Origin: a marine gamma proteobacterium HTCC2143
GTDB lineage: Bacteria; Pseudomonadota; Gammaproteobacteria; Pseudomonadales; Dasaniaceae
Direction of reading: 5' to 3'
Assembly: GCA_000169075.1 (NCBI GenBank)
Contig: AAVT01000004.1
Span: forward strand, 1-64,000
Length of the DNA: 64,000 nt
The notes under the pieces are model-generated. The model worked only from the letters and a program-made list of their open reading frames with translations. It had not been told where the DNA came from and ran no database searches. A program made the translations under genes and the position numbers. Positions 18,401 to 27,694 of this stretch are shown piece by piece (position 1 is the stretch's first letter; every line of letters begins with the position of its first letter).

Positions 18401-21289
18401 ATAACTCCTGAGATCCTGACTAATAGTCCGGTAGCTGAATGGGTCGGTGCTTATGAAGAAGCTAAAGGCGGCTGGTTTAGGCGTTTCTTTGCCAGGCGAA
18501 AAATCAATGGCGCGGCAAAAAAACTCGGTTACGTGAAGTTTAACGACATGAGCGTGTTGTCTGACATTGAAAAAGGAGTCCACCTACAAGATACCATCAT
18601 GCCTTTAGCTGCTCCATTTGAAGAAGATAAAATATGGCAGGGGTGGGATACAACTCCAGCGAGCTTAAGTGAGTCCGCAGTAAGGGGGAAAACTGCTTAT
18701 AAAGCACTATCGAATATTATAGGCCTTACCGATGATCCTGCCGTAGTTCTTACGGCAGTTAAATCCCAGCTGATTGATGGGCGTGATTTTCTAGACAGCT
18801 CAAAGCTTGTGAACCGGAAAAATGAATTTCGTCGATGCTGGGATGCTTATATTTCTGTAGCGGCTGAAGCGAAGAAATTAGAACTGAATTTTGATGATAA
18901 TTCATCTCTTGAGAATGTTATCCCTGCAATTGATGAGCTAATAGCTAGCTCCTCTAAATTCAAAGCATGGTGTGAATGGCTGGCAGCTAAGGAGTCTACT
19001 GAAGCTTTTGAACTCAACATGTTGACTGAAGGGCTGGAGGCCAGATCTATTTTACCTGATGACGCTGAGGATCAAGCGTTAACAGCATTTTGCCGGTGGA
19101 TAGCCCCTCAGCTGATTGATGAAAGTGACGATTTGCGTCAGTTTAAAACGTCTAGCCACGAACAATTGATTCGTGAATTTAGAAAAATAGATACTGAGGT
19201 GGCTAATAATACCAGTGATTATGTCGCTGCTATCGCCGCGCAGACAGTTCCCGATCCGTTTGCTAAAGATAGCCCTAAAGAGTTTGGTGTTTTGGCTAGA
19301 GAGCTTCAGAAGAAGACTCGTCATAAACCGGTAAGATCGCTCTTTAACGAAATGGGCGCGCGCTTACTGGATCTATGTCCTTGTATGATGATGTCGCCAT
19401 TATCGGTTGCTCAATTCCTCCCTTCTGATTTCAATGGATTTGATTTGGTGATCTTTGACGAAGCGTCTCAGATGACAACTTGGGACTCGGTGGGTGCCAT
19501 AGCGAGAGGGAAAAACGTGATTGTTGTAGGGGATCCTAAACAAATGCCTCCGACTAGCTTCTTTAGTGGAGCCGTTGATGTTGATGATCCGGATGAAGAA
19601 GATCTTGAATCTATCTTAGATCAGGCGTTAGCAGCGCGTCTACCACATCTTCGTTTGAAGGGACACTATCGGAGTCGACATGAAACCTTAATTGCATTTT
19701 CGAATAGTAAATATTACGAAAACTCTTTGGTTACATATCCATCTTCCGATACGAAAGAATCTGCAGTGACTCTACATCGGGTTGAAGGGGTCTATTCGAA
19801 AGGCAAAGGACGAAACAACCCGATTGAAGCTACTGCGGTAGTGAATGAAATTGTTAAGCGCCTTATTGATCCTAGTCGGTGCCATCAGAGTATTGGGGTA
19901 GTCACACTAAACACCGAGCAGCAGCGGATAATTGAAGACTTGCTTGATGATGCTCGACGAAAGCACCCTCAGATCGAGCCTTACTTTAAATCCACGGATA
20001 CATACGATGGGGTTTTTATAAAAAACCTTGAGTCTGTGCAGGGGGATGAGCGAGATATTATTATTCTGAGCTTTGGTTATGGACCAACAGAGGCAGGCGG
20101 CCGTTCCATGAGCATGAACTTTGGCCCGTTAAATAAGTCTGGAGGCGAGAGAAGACTAAATGTTGCTATAACAAGAGCAAAAAACGAAGTATTGGTATTT
20201 TCGAGCTTTGATTCATCAATGATCGATTTAAGTCGTACCTCAGCATTAGCCATTGAGCACCTCAAACACTATTTGGAGTTTGCAGAAAAAGGTCCCATTG
20301 CTCTGGCAGAGCAATCGACAGCCGCTTATGGCGTTGATCAGTTCGATAGTGATTTCGAACAAGCAGTAGCTTGGGCCCTGCGCGATAAAGGGTGGAAGGT
20401 TCAGACGCAAATCGGTGTCAGCAAATTCAGGGTTGATCTAGGGGTGACCCACCCAGATCATCCTGGAGTTTACTTAGCGGGTATCGAGTGTGATGGGGCA
20501 ACTTATCATGGGTCGCCGTCAGCGAGAGACCGTGATCGTATACGACATGGAATTTTAGAAAACCTTGGGTGGCGGTTAGTTCGTTTGTGGTCAACTGATT
20601 ATTTTCAGGATCCTGAAGAGGCTATAGCGAAGATAGATCGTCGTTTGAATGAGATTCTCGAAGAAGACAGAAGCAAGGCAGAATTGAAGCGACAGGATGA
20701 ACAAGCCAAAGTTGTGTCTTCAGACGTACCTAGTTTGGACGGTGCTATCGACAATAACAGTCCTAATGGTATTTCTATGGGTGTAGAGGTCGAGGAAATT
20801 TCAGCGGATGAAATATCTGCTGAATATGATCATTCTCGCTATTTTGATGATGATTACAAATCTACGCTTATTGATATTGCGAAAGGTATTCTTGTCGAAA
20901 AAAATGGTATCACGCTTCATGAGCTGGCGTTGGATATAGCTAATCTTCACGGGTTATCTCGGACAAGTAAAAAACAGCGTGAACATATTATTGATTTAGT
21001 AAAACCCTGGGCGGGATTGAAGCGGGAGGGTGTGCATAAGCCAGTTGTGTGGTCTCGTCCTGAAGAGGTTGTAGATGAAATGACTTGGAGGGGGCTTGAT
21101 CCTTGGGGTGATTTGCGTAGCTGGAATGAGATACCCTATCCAGAAGCCAAAGGTTTGGCGCGTTTGGCGCTACGGGTATCACCTAATGATCCAGTTAGTT
21201 ACATTTGTAATGTTTTTGAGATGAAACGGCGCCATGAAAAAACTCTGGAACAGTTTCAGTCCTGGGTGGATGCTATCTCTGAAATATAG
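15452..21289 (+). CDS. DUF4011 / SF1 helicase / Vsr-type nuclease / DUF3320 giant protein
   Basis: About 1,945 residues; one of the largest genes in the window. Order: an N-terminal region to ~380; DUF4011 start (IDAWQRKLLDLTKRNSLLAL near 390); SF1 helicase with Walker A LEGPPGTGKSETIANII (about 705), Walker B VIFDEASQM (about 1335) and motif VI NVAITRAKNEVLVFS (about 1570); a Vsr/REase_MTES_1575-like nuclease (DSDFEQAVAWALRDKGW, FRVDLGV, GIECDGATYH, RDRDRIR, LGWRLVRLWSTDYF, about 1630-1735); and C-terminal DUF3320 (about 1795-1900). ATG 15452 has AAGGAG at 8 bases; ATG 15446 is only 2 bases from it. Proteins of this build are common in defence islands and are thought to act on invading DNA. 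All motifs are intact. The next gene (21561) may be a partner. Confidence 0.88.
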   Translation: MDSRVNAEPQLKLISENLSTFSLAAQQNAYPLFRNLSLHYPVLDDGSSEDQRPLSRFVVKLSSDPEIFSPEEWPIDEIRPGQSICLQQRPLNVPHDFLFSLTEEIQVVMTISVYLVDGLEEELTKKEIPIAVLPANFWGGENRQPDLLAAFVKPNGVFVESLVRQVTEILEKNGHGRSADGYQSNTREKPYLMVAALWNAIFAQHIAYVSPPLDFAREGQRIRLAADISASKIAACLDTSLLFASCIELMGLNPVIALGKKHAYVGVWLIDERFPVLTNDDPMDLRKRIDARDLVLFESTLVTNDTPITFEQAKAHARDLISEDKEEDFVYVIDIKQARARKIRPISTIEEKPEEKGSDQGNELSLPAVPPLPPVGAEEKVVPETPDTRIDAWQRKLLDLTKRNSLLALKERAVAIKLYCPDIGSMEDSLADGASFKFLSAEESPLNDSERSEETFRLQAGSDIHKEYALEQLNSNVLLANMSRKKLDQNSVNLLRKAKNDLEEGGSNTLYLALGMLRWKENPEDDRSYRAPLILIPADLTRSSARASVKVRQLPDEVPIFNMTLIEFLYTEHSIDLNQFRESLPEDESGIDVNLIWSTVRSAIAEQPGFEVVEDLVLASFSFAKYLMWRDLKDRIDDLKENPFVKHLVDHPQDAYFQDSSFVLRDRVDEKIDLEKIFTPLNCDSSQLVAVEASGRPQDFVLEGPPGTGKSETIANIICHNIALGRKVLFVAEKMAALHVVYRRMQKVGLDHLCLELHSNKSNKKAVLEQLRAATDRRDEAQSDGWVESVRGLKEKRDRLNSFVQALHNKSIYGLSARDAIARDVLYKNTHALFLSWPLGFESAPVNSAETLEKMLETVKLAALAYNDVSHLNPVQFRILKARSWSNAWQSQVVDCLIRYKSALQELYPSAAVLASSFNVDLPEDTILNVSRVNSLANLVESAEANPLSYLVAKGARNLLNDLEKLSVAKTDFDQILNTIGHDITPEILTNSPVAEWVGAYEEAKGGWFRRFFARRKINGAAKKLGYVKFNDMSVLSDIEKGVHLQDTIMPLAAPFEEDKIWQGWDTTPASLSESAVRGKTAYKALSNIIGLTDDPAVVLTAVKSQLIDGRDFLDSSKLVNRKNEFRRCWDAYISVAAEAKKLELNFDDNSSLENVIPAIDELIASSSKFKAWCEWLAAKESTEAFELNMLTEGLEARSILPDDAEDQALTAFCRWIAPQLIDESDDLRQFKTSSHEQLIREFRKIDTEVANNTSDYVAAIAAQTVPDPFAKDSPKEFGVLARELQKKTRHKPVRSLFNEMGARLLDLCPCMMMSPLSVAQFLPSDFNGFDLVIFDEASQMTTWDSVGAIARGKNVIVVGDPKQMPPTSFFSGAVDVDDPDEEDLESILDQALAARLPHLRLKGHYRSRHETLIAFSNSKYYENSLVTYPSSDTKESAVTLHRVEGVYSKGKGRNNPIEATAVVNEIVKRLIDPSRCHQSIGVVTLNTEQQRIIEDLLDDARRKHPQIEPYFKSTDTYDGVFIKNLESVQGDERDIIILSFGYGPTEAGGRSMSMNFGPLNKSGGERRLNVAITRAKNEVLVFSSFDSSMIDLSRTSALAIEHLKHYLEFAEKGPIALAEQSTAAYGVDQFDSDFEQAVAWALRDKGWKVQTQIGVSKFRVDLGVTHPDHPGVYLAGIECDGATYHGSPSARDRDRIRHGILENLGWRLVRLWSTDYFQDPEEAIAKIDRRLNEILEEDRSKAELKRQDEQAKVVSSDVPSLDGAIDNNSPNGISMGVEVEEISADEISAEYDHSRYFDDDYKSTLIDIAKGILVEKNGITLHELALDIANLHGLSRTSKKQREHIIDLVKPWAGLKREGVHKPVVWSRPEEVVDEMTWRGLDPWGDLRSWNEIPYPEAKGLARLALRVSPNDPVSYICNVFEMKRRHEKTLEQFQSWVDAISEI

Positions 21290-21560
21290 GATATGTGACG
21301 TGACAGACGTACAGAAGGAAATGTTGACATAGTCTGATCAAGCGACGAATACTGGATCTACTGGAGCAGGTTCGTGAGACGAAAAGGCATTGTATGACGG
21401 CTGCAGCCTTAAAGCACTCTCTCTAGAGATGGTTGTAAACACTTATGTTAAGGGCGCTTTCATAGGAACTACGGTGAAGTACTTACCTACAATACTCAAA
21501 TTATTCTGTAGAGAGTATATCGATGGGTAGAAAAAAGCCACATGGATTAGGGAGGCCAAT

Positions 21561-22655
21561 ATGGAATTACTGGCGGAAGAAATGCTTGACGGAATGGATT
21601 GGGATTGGATATATCGAAATTGGTTAGGCGCAGTCGAGCGATTTGGCTTTGACCCGAGGGAGGATGTCTTCCGTAAAATAGAAGTATTTGCCCCAGGCTC
21701 CCGAGGCGGACGTGACAGGCAGATAACATGGTGGCCCGTTCGAGACTTGCAGGGTGTTCAAATTGAGACGCAGAGGCGCCTCGTGTCCCTGCCGAACGCT
21801 AGGTATGCTGCGCACACAGACTACCAACAGAACAAAGGCACCAATGACACAGCGGAGCAATTAGTCGCGACTTCTCAGGAACCAGAACTACTCGCGGCGA
21901 TTCTGCTTTCCGCATCTCTTTTTACACGATGTAGCTCCTACCGTATTCAGTATCCTCATGAAAACTGGCCGATATATAAAGCGGCAAAAGGCCTGCAGCG
22001 TATTATCGATGAGGTGTTGCAAGAAAAGGGAATATCATTGTACTGGGCTCCTACGTGTACAGATTTACTGCCTGAGGTCAGTTGTGATCGTGACTACAAG
22101 ATTGAAGAGCTAACCTCGTTAGTAAGATATTTAGCCGAGGAGCACGTTGCTTCTTTCGCAAGCTTCCGCATACTAATTGTGGACTTTTTGGACCGACCTA
22201 CACCTTTCTTGAAAAGAGCAATCGAAGCAGAGCATGAGAGACTTGCCCAGGAGAAAATTGAACAGGAGGCGTGGCAAGAAAATCTCAAAAGGGAGAAAAA
22301 ACTAAGAATGCAAAAAGAAGCCCTGGAGCATGCGGCTCGGAAAAAACAACACCCTCGCTGCGATCAATGGGCAGCAATAACACCAATGGATCTTGAAAAA
22401 CTGGTGTGGTCTACCCCCGTGTCTCAACTGGCAAAAGAGTTTGGCGTTTCTGGGCCTGCTGTGAAGAAAAAGTGTAAAGCCATGCGTGTCGAAACTCCTC
22501 GCCCTGGTTTTTGGCGGCGTGTGTCTTCGGGCAAGATGCCTCACCCGCAAGGTGTATCTCCTAACCCTTGTGCTGCGGTTCTCGCTAGTCAGCCGAAAGG
22601 AAACCTGTCATTTGTCGCTGATCACCTAGATAGTCAAATTACAAAGAAGGAGTAA
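21561..22655 (+). CDS. Unrecognised protein with C-terminal HTH, downstream of the giant helicase
   Basis: 364 residues. The ATG follows GGGAGG at a good distance. Residues ~1-220 are not recognised (TRCSSYRIQYPHENWPIYKA, mixed helix/strand). Residues ~225-265 are a charged coiled segment (EHERLAQEKIEQEAWQENL). The tail LEKLVWSTPVSQLAKEFGVSGPAVKKKCKAM, then PRPGFWRRVSSGKMPHPQG, is the 'LW..Pv..lAk.fgvSd.al.k.Ck...i..P..GyW.k...Gk' HTH seen in many island-encoded proteins. It lies 271 bases after the DUF4011 gene on the same strand and could be its regulator or accessory protein. A 34-codon frame starting at 21522 (MGRKKPHGLGRPIWNYW) overlaps its start in another frame and may be a leader or a frameshifted N-terminus. 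Confidence 0.72.
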   Translation: MELLAEEMLDGMDWDWIYRNWLGAVERFGFDPREDVFRKIEVFAPGSRGGRDRQITWWPVRDLQGVQIETQRRLVSLPNARYAAHTDYQQNKGTNDTAEQLVATSQEPELLAAILLSASLFTRCSSYRIQYPHENWPIYKAAKGLQRIIDEVLQEKGISLYWAPTCTDLLPEVSCDRDYKIEELTSLVRYLAEEHVASFASFRILIVDFLDRPTPFLKRAIEAEHERLAQEKIEQEAWQENLKREKKLRMQKEALEHAARKKQHPRCDQWAAITPMDLEKLVWSTPVSQLAKEFGVSGPAVKKKCKAMRVETPRPGFWRRVSSGKMPHPQGVSPNPCAAVLASQPKGNLSFVADHLDSQITKKE

Positions 22656-22792
22656 CTGCACTAGAGATTGTTACGAACTCGTGTAACAGAATAATCAGTC
22701 AACGTATTGCTGGAATGTGTCCAGAGTGGATTGAAAGCCTGTATAATATCCGATTGAGTATTAAGCCGCTTGACTAACGTTTTGAAAAACTG

Positions 22793-23050
22793 CTACCAAT
22801 ATACAAATGACTCAATGTCACCTAACTTTAATAGTTTACGCATCTCTCTTTCTGCTCTATAGCGCATTCCTTTATGGTCTCCTTTATCATCAGTGAATAA
22901 TGTTAGTCGATAGGCATCACGAAAGTAGAAAAATGCTTCAGTTTCATTACCTGCACTTGCACGCTTCTTCCCTATATTGAAATAGGATTGATTTCTCAAG
23001 CTTTTCAATTTGTCTGAAGTTCTAACATATTTATCATGAAACGGAGACAC
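22793..23050 (-). CDS. Small hypothetical protein
   Basis: An 85-residue frame from GTG 23050 with helical, charged content (KLKSLRNQSYFNIGKKRASAGNETEAF, FYFRDAYRLTLFTDD split here). The 'sy.nig.....ag...eA..yf..A..l' pattern hints at a single tetratricopeptide-like helix pair. No Shine-Dalgarno stands out and no family is recognised. Confidence 0.35.
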   Translation of the reverse strand: MSPFHDKYVRTSDKLKSLRNQSYFNIGKKRASAGNETEAFFYFRDAYRLTLFTDDKGDHKGMRYRAEREMRKLLKLGDIESFVYW

Positions 23051-23785
23051 CGATTTTTGTACAAAATCATATCTGTAATTTTCTCTCTAATAAGATGCAT
23101 ACTGTTCTAGAATGAAACCAATATAGTTAGCCGCCTTGTTTGAACTTCGTGCAGCCTCCCTCTAGTAGACGCCATTGATTAATTTGTTATGTGTTTGTAC
23201 AGATCTAGGTCAATAACTATAGTTGATTTTGCAGGGCTTGGAGCAGCTCTGCAGCTTTGCTTAATCCGCTGAGCGAGCTTACTTTATATCGAATCGTATT
23301 GATCCAATTTTAAAGTATTAGACAATGCTGGCTGTTGATCATCTGGTCGTCCCTACCATTGCGACAGTGATCTATTCTCCCGCTGAATACGCCAATTCCT
23401 TACGTCTTTATTTCAATTAAGTTATCGGTATCGAAGCTTCTAGCAGGAATTATCTTGGCCTGACCATGCTCATTTATCAGGGTGCGTCTACAACCACCCT
23501 GACCCGGATTTTTTAAATTGGGGCGTAATGGTCGCGTTACCAACTTTGACGGAACTAATGCTATGGGTCCCATCTAACAGATTATCGAGTCCACGGGGTT
23601 CGCAGAGCGTGGAGTGAGAGAAGTCTTCAGTAATATAGGATGCTCCACTTTCGAAGGCGTCGTTCACAAAGGAAAGTCGGGTATATACGTCTGTCGAGGT
23701 CTGTCTTGAGTTAGGGAGCGCCGCGTAAATAAAAAGTATTGCCGACAGAATGGTGTCGGTTATGCTTTTAGAGTTATGACCCCGA
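23051..23785. other. Gene-poor island DNA
   Basis: 735 bases with stops in all frames and no convincing start, RNA gene or repeat. It is probably decayed coding sequence. Confidence 0.6.
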
Positions 23786-24154
23786 TCATGGGCGGTGGTA
23801 TTCTAGATAAATAATTAGAGGCAGGAGCCAAGGCGCTATAAAAATCCAGCCAACAAACGGTATGAGGGAAAGTACAGTCGCCGATATGAGGATAATATTT
23901 CTTTGCTTCTTTGTTATATTTAAATACCAATATTGTAAACTTGAAAGAACATTAGAAATTGTACCTTTTGATAGCTCTTTTTTCCGGCTGGCTATGTTGA
24001 TACCTTCATCGTTACTGTCGTTCTTTTGTCCTAGCCCCTGCCGGCGAAGAGACAGAAAATGCTGGGTGTAATTGACTTCACAATACCGGCAAACTTTAAC
24101 ACTCCTATTTGGATTTCTTTCAGCTCCGCATTTGGGGCAAACAGTCCTATCCAT
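23786..24154 (-). CDS. Zinc-ribbon protein with C-terminal membrane hairpin
   Basis: 122 residues. The N-terminus has a four-cysteine zinc ribbon (Cys-Pro-Lys-Cys-Gly ... Cys-Arg-Tyr-Cys, residues 6-26). A polar linker follows, then two hydrophobic segments (IILISATVLSLIPFVGWIFI and IAPWLLPLIIYL, about 85-118), so it should be anchored in the inner membrane with the ribbon in the cytoplasm. No function can be assigned. It sits alone on the minus strand. Confidence 0.55.
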   Translation of the reverse strand: MDRTVCPKCGAERNPNRSVKVCRYCEVNYTQHFLSLRRQGLGQKNDSNDEGINIASRKKELSKGTISNVLSSLQYWYLNITKKQRNIILISATVLSLIPFVGWIFIAPWLLPLIIYLEYHRP

Positions 24155-24332
24155 TACTTTTCCTTCGGCTTAACGAGCCTATATGCTCAACCTTAATTTT
24201 CATTTAATCAAACTTACTATGCTGCTATAGCCAGACGAGATCACTCCGCATTCTATTAACATTTTATTTACTTGGATTTCTCCACTCGCTATTGTTTGCA
24301 CCAAACTAAGTTATGTTTTATTGATTTTGGTA

Positions 24333-25186
24333 TCAATTCTGTGCTAATTTTTCAGCCTCCCAGTCTTTGTATGTTTGTTTTGTACCCTTTACTTTCCAGG
24401 CAACTGGCCCTGCAGCAGACCTACCATAACAGACCGCTCCTGCTGCGCTGGTGCTCGGGAAGGCGTAGCTTTGTGTAAACACTTTATGTTTTCCTTGATC
24501 TACTAGAATACCTTGTTCAACCAACCTATTGTAGTGTTTCCAGTGGTAAGACTTTTCATTTTGACGACCTATGTATTCTGCACGTGCTAGCGAGCCTTTT
24601 TGAACAATAAATTCACCTTCCTCTAGAATTGCGGTTGCAACTATTCCTTCTTTTTTGAGAGTAAGCTCGAATACTTGGCTATCTAGCGAATCTTGAGGCT
24701 TAAAAGATTCAATTTGCCTATCTGGTTTTGCGTTACTAGTAAATAAATCAACTCTTATAGCGGGAAGTTCCATGAGTAATTGCGATATAAAAGTTTCCAT
24801 ATTGGCTTGTGCAGCTTCGGATAGACTTGGTAACGAAGGGCTAGTACCGTTCGCAAGATTTGTATTTGCAGCGGTAATACCTTCTTGTACAAGCCTCGAT
24901 TCAAGGTACTGACCATGACCCTTGTCCACCAATCCTTTTTCGCGTCGTGACTCTTTATTCGAGCAGCAATACTTTCGCCCTCTCCGATGTAGGCTAATGG
25001 CTCTTCGTCTTGCTCTCCTAAAAGTATGTATACTCCTGTATGGTGGCTTTCTTTTCGCTTAAGAGCTTCGGGCAACCGGGTTCTTGGCGCAACAAGAACA
25101 TGTCCAGTCCATCCAAACACTTCTGCTGTAAACATTCCGTCAGGCTTTCCATCAATGAAAAATAACTCTAGTGTGGTTGAGCTCAA
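24333..25186 (-). pseudogene. Frameshifted GIY-YIG nuclease with C-terminal DUF4357
   Basis: Two minus-strand frames together make one known architecture. The first (from 25186) holds TGVYILLG...PLAYIGEGESIAARIKSHDAKKDWW, the GIY-YIG core with 'YIGegesi..Ri..H...kdWW'. The second, starting within it at about 24932, continues VDKGHGQYLESRLVQ, then LENGT-like LANGTSPSLPSLSEA, and a DUF4357 end (GEFIVQKGSLARAEY, STSAAGAVCYGRSAAGPVAWK). The frame breaks just after 'DWW', where roughly ten residues of the usual sequence are also missing, so a small deletion has inactivated the gene. Both halves remain free of other stops, implying a recent lesion. Confidence 0.72.
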
Positions 25187-25350
25187 TGTGTCGCCCTCTT
25201 TTCTCTTCTAACTCGTTTTGGCAATCTTAATGTAGTCCCATCACCCCAAAAGCTGCGGAGCGTCTCGACTTTAAAGTCGATGTTAGGTATTGAATTGCAC
25301 CATTTCCTTCAAATTACAAGTTACTGGTATGACGCAAGATTCACTAAGTC

Positions 25351-25562
25351 GGTCAAAAGCATACCCAGCATGAAATCTGGCTTTTACTCTAATAGTCCGG
25401 ATTGTCCGCTGACTGGAGACACTTTGACATAGTTCTTAAGTATTCGGCCGTCTAGAATATAAGCGGCTGTTTAGAAAATTAAGAGTTACCAGAGGCATCG
25501 AAAAAAATGACGAGGGATAGTCGTCAATTACCGTTGAATATTATTAGGAAGGTTAGTGTAGC
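25351..25562. repeat. Right-end-like repeat, copy A
   Basis: About 210 bases align along their whole length with 29920-30132: shared starts GGTCAAAAG.ATA.CC.GCATGAAA, a middle 'AAGTATT..(G/T)CCGT.TAGAAT(A/G)TA' and 'AGAAAATTAA', and an end TAGTGTAGC that matches the arm-type repeat. The central palindrome is degraded here. The gap 25187-25751 holds nothing else. Confidence 0.65.
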
Positions 25563-25751
25563 ATCTGGTTATACCTCACCGCATAGCCACTGGAGTTAAC
25601 ATAGCAAGAACCGGTTTGTAAAAGGGTCGAAAATTTCATCATCCAATAGCCATAGCATGAAGAGAGCTGCGATTATGCTAAGACCTAAAGAGATAATCTC
25701 CATCGCGACGCTACCGGAAAGACTGCAGGTTACAGCAGCTACTGCTTTAAC

Positions 25752-26081
25752 TTATTGGATATTTTTGAACAAATAATCCAATTCATCCTGACAAACACTA
25801 TGGACCTCTATAAGAGTTACTCCCTTGTGTTGAATTGTACAAATTTTAACACACTTACCACCATCTTCTTCTTCTTCAGCGTATACACATGAAGCGCCCC
25901 TTCTTGCAGATGGGTTATATTTATTACTGCCATTAAACTGATTTATCTTTCCATCTTTAAGAATGGTTATTTGAGATTGTTCTCCATCCTCATCTCTGTC
26001 GAATACTACGGTTGCGAGTTGCTGGCTTCCATACTTTTGAAAATCAATTTCGTCATATTCTAATTCCTTTAAAAGAGTCAT
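25752..26081 (-). CDS. Small soluble hypothetical protein
   Basis: 109 acidic residues (MTLLKELEYDEIDFQKYGSQ...) with alternating strand-like segments and an EEEEDGG loop. Four cysteines lie in the second half (ASCVY, GKCVKICT, SVCQDEL). No family recognised and no export signal. Protein-like composition and a clean frame support it as real. Confidence 0.45.
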   Translation of the reverse strand: MTLLKELEYDEIDFQKYGSQQLATVVFDRDEDGEQSQITILKDGKINQFNGSNKYNPSARRGASCVYAEEEEDGGKCVKICTIQHKGVTLIEVHSVCQDELDYLFKNIQ

Positions 26082-26297
26082 AATTTTTCCGTAACCTGAT
26101 TTACTATAATTGTGTTTGTAATTAACGATTTTATTAAGTTTACCCCAATGCAGACCGAAGCAGTGTGTTTCTGGTCAACTATATTGACTTGTTATACCTT
26201 TAAGGCTGAGCCAAGAATTTCTTTCAAAAGTGTCTACTTAATATCCATACCGTTTAGATGAAATTATTGCTGTGTAGGCTGCTGTCGGTTCCGTTTC

Positions 26298-26648
26298 TTA
26301 CTCCTTTACAGCGCCTCGTACAAGGCGCCACGCAACGGCAATTGCAAACAGAACAAGATGAAAACCAACATAAGTCCAATAGATTTCACCAGACTCTGTA
26401 GGTGCTGAGGTCGATGCCGACCCGAGTTCTATCGCTCCAGATGATGCTACGTCGGTTAACATGATACTGGGGCTTAGAAATGCAGTGTTTATGATGCCAA
26501 TTCCGAAAGTGATTCCGGACAAAGTTGGCTGTGACCTAAATGAAATTGTAGCCATGAGACTGCATAAAATTGCTATAAACACTCCCATAGCTGGGATAAA
26601 TATAGACAATGATCCGAATATTAGCGCGATTATTGCGATTGCTTTCAT
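26298..26648 (-). CDS. Small inner-membrane protein, unknown
   Basis: 116 residues with three or four hydrophobic segments: IAIIALIFGSLSIFIPAMGV, FIAILCSLMATISF, ITFGIGIINTAFLSPSI and a C-terminal YVGFHLVLFAIAVAWRLV. The layout is that of small integral membrane proteins of the DUF4190 or similar kind, but I cannot assign a family. Confidence 0.5.
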   Translation of the reverse strand: MKAIAIIALIFGSLSIFIPAMGVFIAILCSLMATISFRSQPTLSGITFGIGIINTAFLSPSIMLTDVASSGAIELGSASTSAPTESGEIYWTYVGFHLVLFAIAVAWRLVRGAVKE

Positions 26649-27259
26649 TGTTGTTTCCCACGATTAAATATAAAAATTAGAGTCTAGCTCCTCCAAATCA
26701 GGTTTGGTAAAGCAGGTGGCTTTGCCTAAATAATGTTGAAGATTTACCGAGTCTGCTTGCTCGATTTGCTAGAAGCACGGTGTAGGGATATTAATAAATG
26801 AGAACAGATAGTTCCGAGTTGTTCTCCACCATATCTCATTATTTAGACTAATTAAATCGAGCGCCTTAAGAAATAGAAGGGGTTTTCTTCCAACCCGTCT
26901 ACTTCCCCGTTGGTTATAATTCTCAGCTCCTTCATCTTTGATATCGATGCAGAGAGATCAAAAGGATCTATCATCTTCTCTTCTCAGCCGCTACCAAGAA
27001 TCGGTTGTTCCCCAGTCAATCATTTTTATGTTTTTAAAACTATATTTTTCTAGAGTATCGAAACTACTTAGCTCTAATCGTTTCCGCAATTCAAGATTCT
27101 AGCTAAACTTCACCTGCCCATATGCGAAGACGGGTTTTGTACGGTTAAAAAGCGCTATTAGGCTGATAGCAATTATTAGTGTCAATGGCCCTCTCATTTC
27201 TCGAATCTGCTTACGATTGGAATACGATCGCATCAATTTCTATAATTATGACTGTTCTG

Positions 27260-27400
27260 AAATGATATTGACATAATACTAAAGTATTAGCCTCCCCAAA
27301 AATTGGGTAGTAGTTCAGAAGATTAGGGATTACTAAAGGCATCCAAAAAATCTATAACAGTAACGGGTAGCTAACAGATGAATACTATAAGAGGAGATCC
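27260..27400. repeat. Right-end-like repeat, copy C
   Basis: Contains the exact palindrome TAATACTAAAGTATTA (27274-27289) preceded by TTGACA, then AGAAGATTAGGGATTACTAAAGGCATCCAAAAAA (given in part: AGAAGATTAGG / ATTACTAAAGGCATC), which parallels copy A (AGAAAATTAAGAGTTACC, AGAGGCATCGAAAAAA). The rest of the gap 26649-27694 is A/T-rich with no supported gene. Confidence 0.5.
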
Positions 27401-27694
27401 GATAGGTTTTAGTTTGCTATTGGATCTTATAGTAAAACAAGTATATTAAAAATATGAAAAACGATGCCTGTAACCATATTGCTGATGTGCGCCTCATAGA
27501 TTCATCTTCGATTGTTCGAAGTCTGAATCGCGGGCAGTCGTAAACGGCAGAAAAGAAATTAGGAGGCAACGAAACCGGACGTAAATTTGTAGTATTAAGT
27601 TCAAGACACACCTTGTTCTTACGCTTACTACACTTTATGCTCTTCGGCGTTTGTAGGGATATCGAATGTGGAATATAAAAAGATTGAGGATTAT

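Noticed and set aside
23051..23785. Possible transposase relic in the gene-poor stretch
   Set aside because: Translations gave no run long enough to match a transposase, so no call is made.
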